In this document: positions 37,040 to 45,029 of the stretch, one piece after another | Numbering within the stretch: the stretch's first letter is position 1 | Layout of the letters: every line of letters starts with the position of its first letter | Assembly (NCBI RefSeq): GCF_002940685.1 | Contig: NZ_PNFP01000007.1 | Location: 1 to 64,000 of the forward strand | DNA from: Ensifer adhaerens | GTDB taxonomy: Bacteria > Pseudomonadota > Alphaproteobacteria > Rhizobiales > Rhizobiaceae | DNA length: 64,000 nt | Reading direction: 5' to 3' | The notes under the pieces: generated by a model | Told to the model about the DNA's origin: nothing | Databases searched by the model: none | What the model saw: the letters and a program-made list of their open reading frames with translations, nothing else | Program-made: the position numbers and the translations under genes

Positions 37040-38401
37040 TCAGGCGGCGTCGATCGCCTGTCTGAGGTCGGCGATGATGTCGTCCGGATGTTCGATGCCG
37101 ATCGAAAGCCTGACATAGCCGGGGGTGACGCCGGTTTTGAGCTGGTCGATTTCCGACAGCTGCGAATGCGTCGTTGTTGCCGGATGGATGGCCAGCGAGC
37201 GTGCGTCGCCGATGTTGGCAACATGATAGAGCAGCTTCAGCGCGTCGATGAAACGGCGCCCCGCCTCGCGTCCGTCCTTCAGTTCGAAACCGACGAGCGC
37301 ACCGTAGTGGCCGTTCCGCAGGTATTTTGCGGCACGCGCCTCGGCCTCGCCGTCCTGGAACTTCGGGAAGATCACCCGCGCCACCTTGGGGTGGGTGCGG
37401 AGGAACTCGGCCACCTTGATGGCATTGTCGTTGTGCTGGCGGATGCGGAGCGGCAGCGTTTCCAGGCCCTGGATGAACTGGAAAGCGTTCAGCGGACTGA
37501 TGGCGGCGCCAAGGTCGCGCAGGAGCACCGCGCGGGCGCGCAGGATATAGGGATGAAAGGCGATCGTGGCGGCCTTTTCGAGCCAGGTCTTGCCCTGGTA
37601 GCTCGGATCCGGCTCGTGCAGGTTCGGGTGGCGCGCCTCATGTTCGTGCCAGGGGAACTGGCCGCTGTCGATGATCGCGCCGCCGATCGAGGTGCCGTGA
37701 CCGCCGATGTATTTGGTCGTCGAATAGACGACCACCGCGGCGCCGTGATCGAACGGCCGGATCGTCAGCGGTGCTGCCGTGTTGTTGACGATCAGCGGGA
37801 CGCCGAAGCGCTTGCCGATCTCGGCGACCTCGGCGATCGGGAAAACCTCCAGCTTCGGGTTCGGCAGGGACTCGGCATAATAGGCCCGCGTCCTGTCGTC
37901 CGTCGCACGGGCGAAGGCCTCGGGGTCGGCGGCATCGACAAAACGCACCTCGATGCCGAAGCTTTTGAGCGTGGCGGCAAACAGCGCCCAGGTGCCGCCA
38001 TAAAGGCCCGCGGCGCTGACGATGTTGTCGCCGGCGCGCGCAAGGTTCAGCAGCGCGAAGGCCGAGGCCGCCTGGCCGGAGCCGAGCGCCAGCGCCGCCG
38101 CGCCGCCTTCGATTTCCGCCAGCCGCTGTTCGAAGGCGTCCTGCGTCGGGTTGGAGACGCGGGTATAGAGATGTCCCGGCGCCTCCAGCGCAAAGAGCTT
38201 GTCGGCGCCGTCGGTGCCGGGCAGCTGATAGGAGGTCGTCTGGTAGATCGGCACGGCGACGGCGCCGCTTGCCGGATCGAAGCGATAGCTGCCGCCGTGC
38301 AGCGCCAGCGTTTCGGGATGTAGCCGCGAGCCGGCCTCGCGCAGCCCGGTCGGCGCCTTGATCTCGGCTGCGGCTTCCTCCGGCTTTTGATGGATCGTCA
38401 T
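37040..38401 (-). CDS. metY: O-acetylhomoserine sulfhydrylase
   Basis: A 453-aa PLP enzyme of the Cys/Met metabolism family that makes homocysteine from O-acetylhomoserine and sulfide. It has the long MetY form: ALHGGSYRFDPASGAVAVPIYQTTSYQL, LYTRVSNPTQDAFEQRLAEIEGG, and the PLP lysine in VVYSTTKYIGGHGTSIGGAI. The C-terminus reads HPATTTHSQL and GYVRLSIGIEHPDDIIADLRQAI. AAGGAG lies 7 bases before ATG 38401. It follows the 2OG-Fe(II) oxygenase gene by 49 bases on the same strand and is presumably co-transcribed. No SAM-II-type riboswitch was recognisable upstream. Confidence 0.92.
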   Translation of the reverse strand: MTIHQKPEEAAAEIKAPTGLREAGSRLHPETLALHGGSYRFDPASGAVAVPIYQTTSYQLPGTDGADKLFALEAPGHLYTRVSNPTQDAFEQRLAEIEGGAAALALGSGQAASAFALLNLARAGDNIVSAAGLYGGTWALFAATLKSFGIEVRFVDAADPEAFARATDDRTRAYYAESLPNPKLEVFPIAEVAEIGKRFGVPLIVNNTAAPLTIRPFDHGAAVVVYSTTKYIGGHGTSIGGAIIDSGQFPWHEHEARHPNLHEPDPSYQGKTWLEKAATIAFHPYILRARAVLLRDLGAAISPLNAFQFIQGLETLPLRIRQHNDNAIKVAEFLRTHPKVARVIFPKFQDGEAEARAAKYLRNGHYGALVGFELKDGREAGRRFIDALKLLYHVANIGDARSLAIHPATTTHSQLSEIDQLKTGVTPGYVRLSIGIEHPDDIIADLRQAIDAA

Positions 38402-38450
38402 CGCATGTCTCCTTGGCTCTTCGGGTTGGGGGGATCGGCAGCGTCGTTGG

Positions 38451-39488
38451 TCATGCGGGCACGGCCGCCTTCTGCTGTTCCAGCAGATCGGCGTGGTGGG
38501 CGGCGGCGACATCGGGGTGCGAGCGCAGCCGGGATTTCAGCACGTTGCGCCCGACTTCGTGGAAGAGCGGGTTTTGTGGGTCCTGGGTGACGCCACGCAC
38601 CTCGGCTGCAAGCTCCTTCGGCAGGTCGAGCACCGGGATGGTCGAGGCGAGGTTGGCGCCGAGGAAGAAGGCGACCGAAAGCCGGTCGCCGCCGGCCGGC
38701 GGCGTGACCACCCGATGGATGTTGGCGAGCAGATAGCCGTTCGATGCCAGTTCCAGCAGTTCGCCGACATTGATGACGAAGGTGCCGCGCTTCGGCGGCG
38801 CATCGATCCAGCCGCCCTTGCCGTCGTCGACCTGCAAACCGCCGACCACGTCCTGCAGCAGGATGGTGACGAAGCCGCCGTCCTTGTGGGCGCCGACGCC
38901 CTGATCGCTTTCGGTCTTGTCGCGGCCGGGATAGCGGATGATCTTCAGCAATTGGTTTGGGCCGTCGCGATAGATCGGTCCGAAGACATCGGGCCTCTGG
39001 CCGAGCGCCTCGGAAAATATCTCGATCAGCCGGATGCCGAGCCCGGTCACGGCTTCGATGTAGCCGAGGATCGCCGGTTTCAGCTCCGGCAGGGCGTCCG
39101 GAAACTGGTTTGGGCCGACGAGCCGCTTCCACGGCGCGTCACTGGTCGCGATATCGAGGCTCTGGCGTTCCGGGCCGAAGTCGACCTGTTCGCGCCAGTC
39201 CTGGGTGCCGCGCGTAAACTCGAGGCCGGCGCGATTGTAGCCGCGGAAATGTGGCGACTTGCGCATCTCGATCGCCAGCTTGTCATCCTCCGGCAGCGCG
39301 AAGAAGCGACGCGAAAGCGAGAGAATGCCATCGATCTCCTCCTGCGGAATGCCGTGGCCCTGGAGATAGAAGAAGCCCACCGAGCGGGCAACGCTGCGCA
39401 GTCCGTCGAGCGCTGCGGCCCGCTCGGGATGGCCCGCCGCAAAACGCGCGAGGTCAAGGACGGGTAGGGTCGGATTTGTCTGGCTCAA
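38451..39488 (-). CDS. 2-oxoglutarate/Fe(II) oxygenase, isopenicillin-N-synthase family
   Basis: A 345-aa non-haem iron oxygenase. N-terminal DIOX_N segment LPVLDLARFAAGHPERAAALDGLRSVARSVGFFYLQGHGIP, then GYNRAG. Iron ligands are the HKD of VGAHKDGGFVTILLQD and the His of LLANIHRVVTPP, with the 2OG-binding RLS in GGDRLSVAFFLG. This bacterial group acts on varied small substrates and is not a beta-lactam synthase by itself. It heads a two-gene unit with metY, which hints at a sulfur compound or methionine-related substrate, but that is only context. Confidence 0.9.
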   Translation of the reverse strand: MSQTNPTLPVLDLARFAAGHPERAAALDGLRSVARSVGFFYLQGHGIPQEEIDGILSLSRRFFALPEDDKLAIEMRKSPHFRGYNRAGLEFTRGTQDWREQVDFGPERQSLDIATSDAPWKRLVGPNQFPDALPELKPAILGYIEAVTGLGIRLIEIFSEALGQRPDVFGPIYRDGPNQLLKIIRYPGRDKTESDQGVGAHKDGGFVTILLQDVVGGLQVDDGKGGWIDAPPKRGTFVINVGELLELASNGYLLANIHRVVTPPAGGDRLSVAFFLGANLASTIPVLDLPKELAAEVRGVTQDPQNPLFHEVGRNVLKSRLRSHPDVAAAHHADLLEQQKAAVPA

Positions 39489-39942
39489 GCTGGTCTCCCT
39501 TCGTCATTCGGGTGCTTAGGGCAGTGGGTGAGAATTGGTCCTGCCGCGGGTCGCACATGATGCACGAAGCCTAACCGGAGGCGGCACTTTCACTCAATAT
39601 TGTCTATGGAAAATATGGACTAAATTTCAACGAAAGCGCGAAGCATGCTTTCGAACGGAAACGGTTCACGGGAAATTTCCGTCCTGACCGACTGATTTCC
39701 GATTTTTTCCGGGCAGTCGCTCGGTCCAACGGCGACGATGGCTTCGACCGCGAAGCCGCCTGTCATCGCAGCGAGGGGCGCATGCCCGCAAAACGAGCAA
39801 CAGCAATAGCCCCGCTTCGCCTGGAGCGAAACGGGGCTATTCTGTCATTGGCCTCGACACCGTCCAGGTTTCGTCGTTCATCCGCGAAACCAACGATCCG
39901 CGGAGGTCCGCGATGACGGCATCCCAGTATACGCGCGACGGC
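39489..39942. other. Intergenic region upstream of the oxygenase-metY operon
   Basis: 454 bases without a convincing gene. The part next to the oxygenase start holds AT-rich promoter-like sequence near 39595-39630. A CGAAAGC/GCTTTCG inverted repeat follows in the 39625-39660 stretch. The distal part ends with the terminator at 39805-39841 and the last bases before the small gene at 39943. Confidence 0.5.
39805..39841 (-). terminator. Rho-independent-type terminator
   Basis: AATAGCCCCG (39805-39814) pairs with CGGGGCTATT (39832-39841), with an inner TCGC/GCGA stem. The flanking A/T pairs supply the T-run in either direction. It lies about 100 bases beyond the stop of the 78-aa gene and would end the transcript of the YcaO/TfuA side. 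Confidence 0.7.
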
Positions 39943-40179
39943 TCAGCAGCGGCCGAGGCTCGGGCGTGTCATCAGTTCGTTGGTGAGATGCGCTCTCTGG
40001 CTGCCGCAGTCCTCGGCTTCCTTGAGCAGCGACGCCAGCGCCAGCTCGAGGCAGTATTGGACGCCTTCGACGTTGAGGGTCTTGGCGGAGTCGCGCGCAT
40101 AGGTGACAAGACGAGCCAGTGCCAAGAGCTCCTTTTCCTTGTCTTCCGGTTCCACCGGTACAGCAAATGAAGATAGCAT
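39943..40179 (-). CDS. Small protein of unknown function downstream of tfuA
   Basis: A 78-aa protein with no recognised domain. It is largely helical: EDKEKELLALARLVTYARDSAKTL, then NVEGVQYCLELALASLLKEAED, ending TNELMTRPSLGRC. ATG 40179 has GGGGAG about 6 bases upstream, which is why it is preferred over longer readings. It lies on the same strand 119 bases after tfuA, with its own candidate promoter region (direct repeats at 40255-40272), so membership in the RiPP locus is possible but unproven. A terminator lies beyond its stop. Confidence 0.6.
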   Translation of the reverse strand: MLSSFAVPVEPEDKEKELLALARLVTYARDSAKTLNVEGVQYCLELALASLLKEAEDCGSQRAHLTNELMTRPSLGRC

Positions 40180-40234
40180 GATTCTCCCCAGCTCCCTTTG
40201 GATCAACAGATCCTGTCCAGCGTGGCCAATCATA

Positions 40235-40272
40235 GCGTGACTTCGCGGCAGTGCGCGTGACATGAGCGTGAC
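40235..40272. promoter_or_regulatory. GCGTGAC direct repeats upstream of the 78-aa gene
   Basis: GCGTGAC occurs at 40235-40241, 40255-40261 and 40266-40272. The last two are 11 bases apart, about one helical turn, the spacing of OmpR-type response-regulator sites. They lie between tfuA and the 78-aa gene. Confidence 0.4.
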
Positions 40273-40298
40273 ACACGTTGTATCTGAAAACCGCATCC

Positions 40299-41024
40299 TT
40301 AAGATGAAGCGTCAGGTTGACTTAGCAACCTCTTCCACATGCTGGTAGAATTGAATTTCCAGCTTTGCGCTACAACCGTCCGTTGGGCCGGTGTGCGTCG
40401 CAGCATATCGAGCAACTGCTCAGCGTCGACGCGCTTCTGATCGACATATTCGGTCGCTAGCAGCGTGACGAGACGGTGAGCATCGATCCCCGCCGGCAGC
40501 GTGACGCCCGCGACGATGCGGGCCCAGTTGCGCTCCTTGTAGAACATGTCCGACGCTGTCGCGTCGAGCGACGCGATCAGTTCCGGAGCAAGGGCCCGGC
40601 TATGCAAAAGGCGCTTGAGCGTCGCATCGACGTTGACGAGGGGCAGGGTCAGCGGCAGATAGCCGAGTTCGGTGGGGCCGTGGATGAGTGCGACGTCGGC
40701 GTCGTCCACGCGCGCACCTTCGGCGTACTGCCGGTAGATTTCGCCAAGGCCGACCATGCCGTAGGCAGCACATTCCGCCGCGCGAAGCGCGCCCATGCTG
40801 GCGGCGCCGAAGACCTGCACGCCCAACGACAGCGCGTAGAGGATCTCCTTGTGCCAGACGGGCGCGACGTTCTCGAAATTGCCGTCGACCAGTCCGATGG
40901 CGGTCGCGCCGTCTTCGACCGCGCGCAGGACGTCGCCCTGAACGGCGGGCGGGCGGACGATGAGATCCCTGTTTGCCGCGTGGCGTGCGTCCGGCAGCGT
41001 CGGGCCAATGAAGACGACGTTCAT
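40299..41024 (-). CDS. tfuA: TfuA-like protein (YcaO partner)
   Basis: A 241-aa TfuA-core protein. Family hallmarks are plain: VVFIGPTLPDA, DGATAIGLVDGNFENVAPVWHKEILYALSLG, VFGAASMGALRAAECAAYGMVGLGEIYRQYAEG and HGPTELGYLPLTLPLVN. In methanogens and in thioviridamide-type clusters, TfuA works with a YcaO enzyme to turn a backbone amide into a thioamide, probably by helping deliver sulfur. The start at 41024 overlaps the YcaO stop as ATGA, so the two are coupled. It is the last gene of the XRE, SARP-TPR, small peptide, YcaO, TfuA run. Confidence 0.93.
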   Translation of the reverse strand: MNVVFIGPTLPDARHAANRDLIVRPPAVQGDVLRAVEDGATAIGLVDGNFENVAPVWHKEILYALSLGVQVFGAASMGALRAAECAAYGMVGLGEIYRQYAEGARVDDADVALIHGPTELGYLPLTLPLVNVDATLKRLLHSRALAPELIASLDATASDMFYKERNWARIVAGVTLPAGIDAHRLVTLLATEYVDQKRVDAEQLLDMLRRTPAQRTVVAQSWKFNSTSMWKRLLSQPDASS

Positions 41025-42268
41025 CCAGCCTCCAGCGCACGGGCGAGCGCCCGTTCTCCAAAGCGGCGCTTGCGCGCACCGTCGGGATTTTCGAGAGCCG
41101 GCACGACAACCTTGACCACGGAAAAAGGCGCAGCGTCTTCCGTGAGCGGGACGACGACGACCGTCCGGATACAGGCCGCTTCGAGCCGCCGCAGCACGAA
41201 GTCGAGCAGCGGCTGCGGCCCGGTCGGGGCTTCTGTCGATGCCACGGTTCTGCGTTGCGGCATGGCCGCAAACAGGCGTTGCGTTTCCTCGGGCAAGTTT
41301 CGGGCGAATGTTTCCGGGAAGACGTCGTCGCGGGCGCCGCTGATATAGGTCAATCGCGACTGGGCGGCCTCGGTCACTGCGCGGATGGCCGCGCGGCGCG
41401 CCAGCGGATGGGCGCCATGGCCGATGGTCACGTCGTGATAGCGGGGCTGCCTGGCCGACAGGATGCCCGCTTCGGCCAAGGTTGCCGCATAGCAGGGAAC
41501 ACCGATGTCGCTGGTCATGTCGAACAGGCGCAGATCCAGGCCCGAAGACATGATCCGCTTTGCAAGGCCGTCGAGAACGGGGTCCTCCAAGCATGCCGGA
41601 TCGATGCAGCCCCGGTGCTTGCCGCCAAGCGGCAGCAGCCGCCAGAGCGTTTCGGCGTCGCGCTCGATGCGCTCCAGCAATCCGTGCAGGATCGCCTCGG
41701 CCTCGATATTGCCCGAGGCCAGTCCATCGGAGGATTGCCAGTAGCGGCAGCCGTCAATCGTCCGGTCAAGGATTGCCGCTTCGCGCGGAACCCACGTCGT
41801 CGCGCCGTCTAAGAGATCAAAGCCCCGGAGCCAGTCGATCGTTTCGTCGTCCTGAAGATCCGCTTGCCCGGCCGCGATGAGCCCGGCAAGCGGCAGCGCC
41901 CGATCGCCGGTTTCAAACAGCGCCCGGGCGGTCGCCGTTCTTGCCGGCACCAACGGCGCGCAGGCTATGGCGCGCTCGATCGCTTCCATGGCCGCCGAAA
42001 CCTTGGCGTCGATATCGGTGACGCCCTTTCCCTGGTTGATGACGATCGATCGCGCATTGGGCGATACCGCGCTCCAGACGGGGATGCCGATCCGGTCGAG
42101 CCCGGTCAGTCGCGCAAGCCGGCTGACGCCGAGCGCCGGCAAGAATGCCTCGATCCGCCGGAACGTTTCCTCGGGCGGGCAAGCGCGATCGCTGTAGGAA
42201 AGTGGGCCGGCCACCGGGCGGCTGAAATGCCCGTCCGGCGGCCGGCCAATTTCGGTGGTTTGCGCCAC
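41021..42268 (-). CDS. ycaO: YcaO-domain protein (peptide backbone-modifying enzyme)
   Basis: About 415 aa, an ATP-dependent enzyme that phosphorylates a peptide amide oxygen to allow azoline or thioamide formation. Conserved YcaO segments are GKGVTDIDAKVSAAMEAIERAIA, NIEAEAILHGLLERIERDAETLW, IGVPCYAATLAE and LARRAAIRAVTEAAQSRLTYISGARDD. These include the Glu-rich ATP/Mg helices (EAIER, ERIERD). No E1-like or ocin-ThiF domain is attached. The TfuA partner points to thioamidation. No ATG is in frame at the 5-prime end; GTG 42268, 7 bases after the small peptide stop, is taken as start and implies translational coupling with that peptide. Confidence 0.92.
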   Translation of the reverse strand: MAQTTEIGRPPDGHFSRPVAGPLSYSDRACPPEETFRRIEAFLPALGVSRLARLTGLDRIGIPVWSAVSPNARSIVINQGKGVTDIDAKVSAAMEAIERAIACAPLVPARTATARALFETGDRALPLAGLIAAGQADLQDDETIDWLRGFDLLDGATTWVPREAAILDRTIDGCRYWQSSDGLASGNIEAEAILHGLLERIERDAETLWRLLPLGGKHRGCIDPACLEDPVLDGLAKRIMSSGLDLRLFDMTSDIGVPCYAATLAEAGILSARQPRYHDVTIGHGAHPLARRAAIRAVTEAAQSRLTYISGARDDVFPETFARNLPEETQRLFAAMPQRRTVASTEAPTGPQPLLDFVLRRLEAACIRTVVVVPLTEDAAPFSVVKVVVPALENPDGARKRRFGERALARALEAG

Positions 42269-42275
42269 GCGTGGA

Positions 42276-42497
42276 CTAGCCGTCCATGAACCCGCCGGAA
42301 ACGGAGTCGGACGAGGCTGCAGCCACGGCGAGATTGACGCCCTTGTGTACCGTTGCGCCACTGCTGATGCGCAGGTCGTTGGCCACGGCCAGCGGTCCTT
42401 GCTTCGGCTTCGCGATCTGCGACACCGTGCCCGCGTCCAGATCCGCAACCCAAAGCCTGTCGTCGCCCGCCAAGCCGATCACTACCACTTTCGCCAT
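42276..42497 (-). CDS. Candidate RiPP precursor peptide, 73 aa
   Basis: A 73-aa peptide encoded between a regulator and ycaO, 29 bases after the regulator stop and 7 bases before the ycaO start. GGAGG lies about 6 bases before its ATG, the strongest ribosome site of the locus, as expected for a highly made precursor. The N-terminal 30 residues (MAKVVVIGLAGDDRLWVADL then DAGTVSQIAK) look like a structured leader. The C-terminal part is small-residue-rich (VNLAVAAASSDSVSGGFMDG) and may be the core. It has no cysteine, so Cys-derived thiazoles are excluded; backbone thioamide or Ser-derived oxazoline remains possible. It resembles no family I can name. Confidence 0.8.
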   Translation of the reverse strand: MAKVVVIGLAGDDRLWVADLDAGTVSQIAKPKQGPLAVANDLRISSGATVHKGVNLAVAAASSDSVSGGFMDG

Positions 42498-42526
42498 CTG
42501 CCCCTCCTGTTGCTTGATGTGAGAAA

Positions 42527-44398
42527 TCAGAAGCCCGCCTTGCGCAGGCCTTCGCAATAGTGAATTCGCTGCCATTCCTCTCTGAAGGGAACGATGGCGA
42601 TCCATTTGTCGAGATCGAAATCCGGGTGCACGTCGAAAGTCTTGCGGACGAACTGACGGGCCTTTTTCTGGTTGCCGAGCATGCCCCAGCTCGCTGCCGA
42701 CAGGCGATCGGCCGGCGTTGGGTCGCGCATGCGCTCGATATAGGCGATGGCCTGTTCGTATCGGCCGAGCGAGTAGCTGGCGCCGGCCGCGGTCCAGAAA
42801 TACTCGTCCGGCGCAATCGGGTTGAGGTCGAGTGCCGCCTCTATCTTGCGCAGCCCGCCTTCCGGCCGCGAGGCCTGCACCAGCGTATCGGCGTAGCTCG
42901 CAATCACGTTGGCATGCTGCGGGCTCAGCGCTTCCGCCTTGTCATGGAATTCCATGCTCTCGTCGAACTGCCGGAGGTAAAGTTTGACGACGCCGAGTTC
43001 GCGGTAGCCCGTCGCCAGCGTGTCGTCGGCGACAACCGCGTCGCGTGCATGCCGTTCGGCGAGTGCCAGCAATTCTGCATCGCCGCGGGCCGTCAGCAGC
43101 CATTCGACGAAGTAGCTGCGCGCCAGGCCGCTCATCGCGGGCGCGAAGTCGCCGTTCTGGTAGAGCGCCTCGCGGAAACTCTTGCGGGCGCGCCGCACCT
43201 CCGGAAGGTTGAGCTGCTTGAGATAGCGCTGCCCGAGCAGGAAGCTGCGGTAGGAGCCGACATTGGTCTCGTAGGTCTTGCGATGGGTCTCGTTGCGGTC
43301 CACCTGGCTCGCGATGGCCAGCGCGATCTGGCGCGCGATTTCGCGTCGCGAGGTCATCAGTCCGTCGCCGTCGAGATTGAAGCGGTCGGCCCAGATCACC
43401 TCGTCATTGGCAAAGAAGATCAACTGCGTGAAGAGCGTCAGCCGGTTGCCTTCGTTGGTGAGGCGCGTGTCGAGAATGTAGCTGATGGCGTGCTTCTGGT
43501 ACGTGTTGGCCTTGTCGGCCTGGAGGCTGATCTGGGCGGCGGTATAGGGCGCGATCACCGAAACCGAGCGAAGCGCGCAGAGCCCGATGGTCACGTCCTC
43601 GATCAATGCGCTCGCAAACTGTGTTGCCGGACTGTCGATCGCGCCGTTGTTGGGCGGCAACAGGACGACGCGCGGCAGGCGCGTGTCGACAGCCGGCTCC
43701 GGCGTCGGCGCGTATACCGTCGAGACCGGCCGCCACTCCGGGCCGGCCGACGCGACCGCAGTGCCGCTGTTTAAGACTGCCCGCGCCTCCAGGTGGTTGC
43801 CTTCGAGCTGGAACGCCTGCGTCAGGATCTTGCGGACGTCCTCGTCGAGCGGGTTGCGCTCGAGCAGCCGGGTCGCGGCCGCCTTGACCAGCTTGCGGTG
43901 ATTGTTCGTCGCATCCGGCGCGGCCAGAAGCAGGCTTTCGCGCAAGAGCGCCATGTGCTCGCACCGCTGCCGCTCGATCCAGCCATGCAGTGCCTGGCCC
44001 TGGGATTTCAGGTCCTTGAGGAAGTCCTCCTGGAAAGTCTCTACCGCCCACTGGAGACGGGAAAGCGGATCGCCCGCCTCACGCCCGATGGTATCGAGAT
44101 CGCTCTTGAGCAGGGTGGTATCGAGACGCACCACCGACGGCGAAAAACTCAGGAAGTGACAACCGAGTTCTTGCTGGCGTGCGCTGATGCGGGAGATCGT
44201 CTTGCGCAGATTGACGAAGGCCTGGCTCGGGACGATCTCGTCCCACAACAGCTTGGCGACTTCGTTTCTGGACTGCTCGCTGATCCCGCCGACGATCAGA
44301 TGACACAGGATCAGCAGACCTTTTTCCGGGAAAGCAACTTCACGCCCGTCGCCATCGACGAGCTGCAAACGCCCGAGGGTCTGCAGTCTGAATGTCAT
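42527..44398 (-). CDS. SARP-like winged-helix/TPR regulator
   Basis: A 623-aa protein. Residues about 1-95 form an AfsR/SARP-type winged helix (FRLQTLGRLQLVDGDGREVAFPEKGLLILCHLIVGG, then LLWDEIVPSQAFVNLRKTISRI). Residues about 95-215 form a bacterial-transcriptional-activation-like helical domain. A TolB-N/FlgO-like domain follows at about 240-370 (RVVLLPPNN, SALIEDVTIGLCALRSVSVIAPYTA, RLTLFTQLIF). The rest is TPR helices up to the C-terminus. No membrane helix is seen. It lies 24 bases after the XRE gene and 29 before the small peptide, so it probably activates the peptide operon that it belongs to. Confidence 0.85.
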   Translation of the reverse strand: MTFRLQTLGRLQLVDGDGREVAFPEKGLLILCHLIVGGISEQSRNEVAKLLWDEIVPSQAFVNLRKTISRISARQQELGCHFLSFSPSVVRLDTTLLKSDLDTIGREAGDPLSRLQWAVETFQEDFLKDLKSQGQALHGWIERQRCEHMALLRESLLLAAPDATNNHRKLVKAAATRLLERNPLDEDVRKILTQAFQLEGNHLEARAVLNSGTAVASAGPEWRPVSTVYAPTPEPAVDTRLPRVVLLPPNNGAIDSPATQFASALIEDVTIGLCALRSVSVIAPYTAAQISLQADKANTYQKHAISYILDTRLTNEGNRLTLFTQLIFFANDEVIWADRFNLDGDGLMTSRREIARQIALAIASQVDRNETHRKTYETNVGSYRSFLLGQRYLKQLNLPEVRRARKSFREALYQNGDFAPAMSGLARSYFVEWLLTARGDAELLALAERHARDAVVADDTLATGYRELGVVKLYLRQFDESMEFHDKAEALSPQHANVIASYADTLVQASRPEGGLRKIEAALDLNPIAPDEYFWTAAGASYSLGRYEQAIAYIERMRDPTPADRLSAASWGMLGNQKKARQFVRKTFDVHPDFDLDKWIAIVPFREEWQRIHYCEGLRKAGF

Positions 44399-44422
44399 CC
44401 GGTCGTTCCTGTCGCGCGGTGC

Positions 44423-44878
44423 TTAGCCGTGCAGGTCCTGAGCGTGGCTCGCCGCAGCGCGGGGGCTCTCGGTCTCTGGCGTCTGGGCAACGGCTGCTAC
44501 CAGCGAGATGATCTTCTTGCGCAGCACCGGGTCCGTGATCTTCAGGAACGCGCGATTGAGCGCGATGCCTTCCTTCGACGAAACGAAGGACGAGATTTCG
44601 CTCGGTTCGCGCGTCGTGTCGCCCGCACCGTTGCGCGCGCCGGCGGGGTCTTCACCCTCCTGGAAGAAGAAGCTCGGGTGCACGCCGAGGATATCGGCGA
44701 TCGCCTGCAGACGGCTCGCGCCGATGCGGTTGGTGCCTTTTTCGTACTTCTGTACCTGCTGGAATGTGATCCCGAGACCGTCGGCCAGCTTTTCCTGGCT
44801 CAGTCCGGCCATCAACCGACGCATCCTGACGCGGGAACCGACAAAGACATCGATCTGGCTGGGGGCTTTCGTGTTCAC
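44423..44878 (-). CDS. XRE-family HTH regulator
   Basis: A 151-aa Cro/CI-type regulator of a form common in Rhizobiales. The HTH is at residues 11-67: VGSRVRMRRLMAGLSQEKLADGLGITFQQVQKYEKGTNRIGASRLQAIADIL, followed by GVHPSFFFQEGED. A linker and a C-terminal helical piece (ALNRAFLKITDPVLRKKIISLVAAVAQ) follow, probably for dimerisation. The start is a GTG at 44878 with GGAGGA 8 bases upstream. It is first of the same-strand run leading to ycaO and tfuA. Confidence 0.92.
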   Translation of the reverse strand: MNTKAPSQIDVFVGSRVRMRRLMAGLSQEKLADGLGITFQQVQKYEKGTNRIGASRLQAIADILGVHPSFFFQEGEDPAGARNGAGDTTREPSEISSFVSSKEGIALNRAFLKITDPVLRKKIISLVAAVAQTPETESPRAAASHAQDLHG

Positions 44879-45029
44879 TTGTATTTCCTCCGCACGTAGG
44901 AGTGGTCAATTCATACATATGAGTTTGCTTGAATAAATGGCCTGATGCAATCACTACGGGCTAAAACACAAAGATTTGCGACGCTTTGGTGATTTTGCCC
45001 GGGGCGCATGGGACAATGACCGTCGCGAT

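Noticed and set aside
38451-39488. True isopenicillin N synthase / beta-lactam pathway
   Set aside because: No ACV synthetase or cephem genes nearby, and the family is broad; only the oxygenase fold is supported.
39489-39700. SAM-II riboswitch upstream of the metY operon
   Set aside because: Searched by eye for the pseudoknot elements and found no convincing match in either reading.
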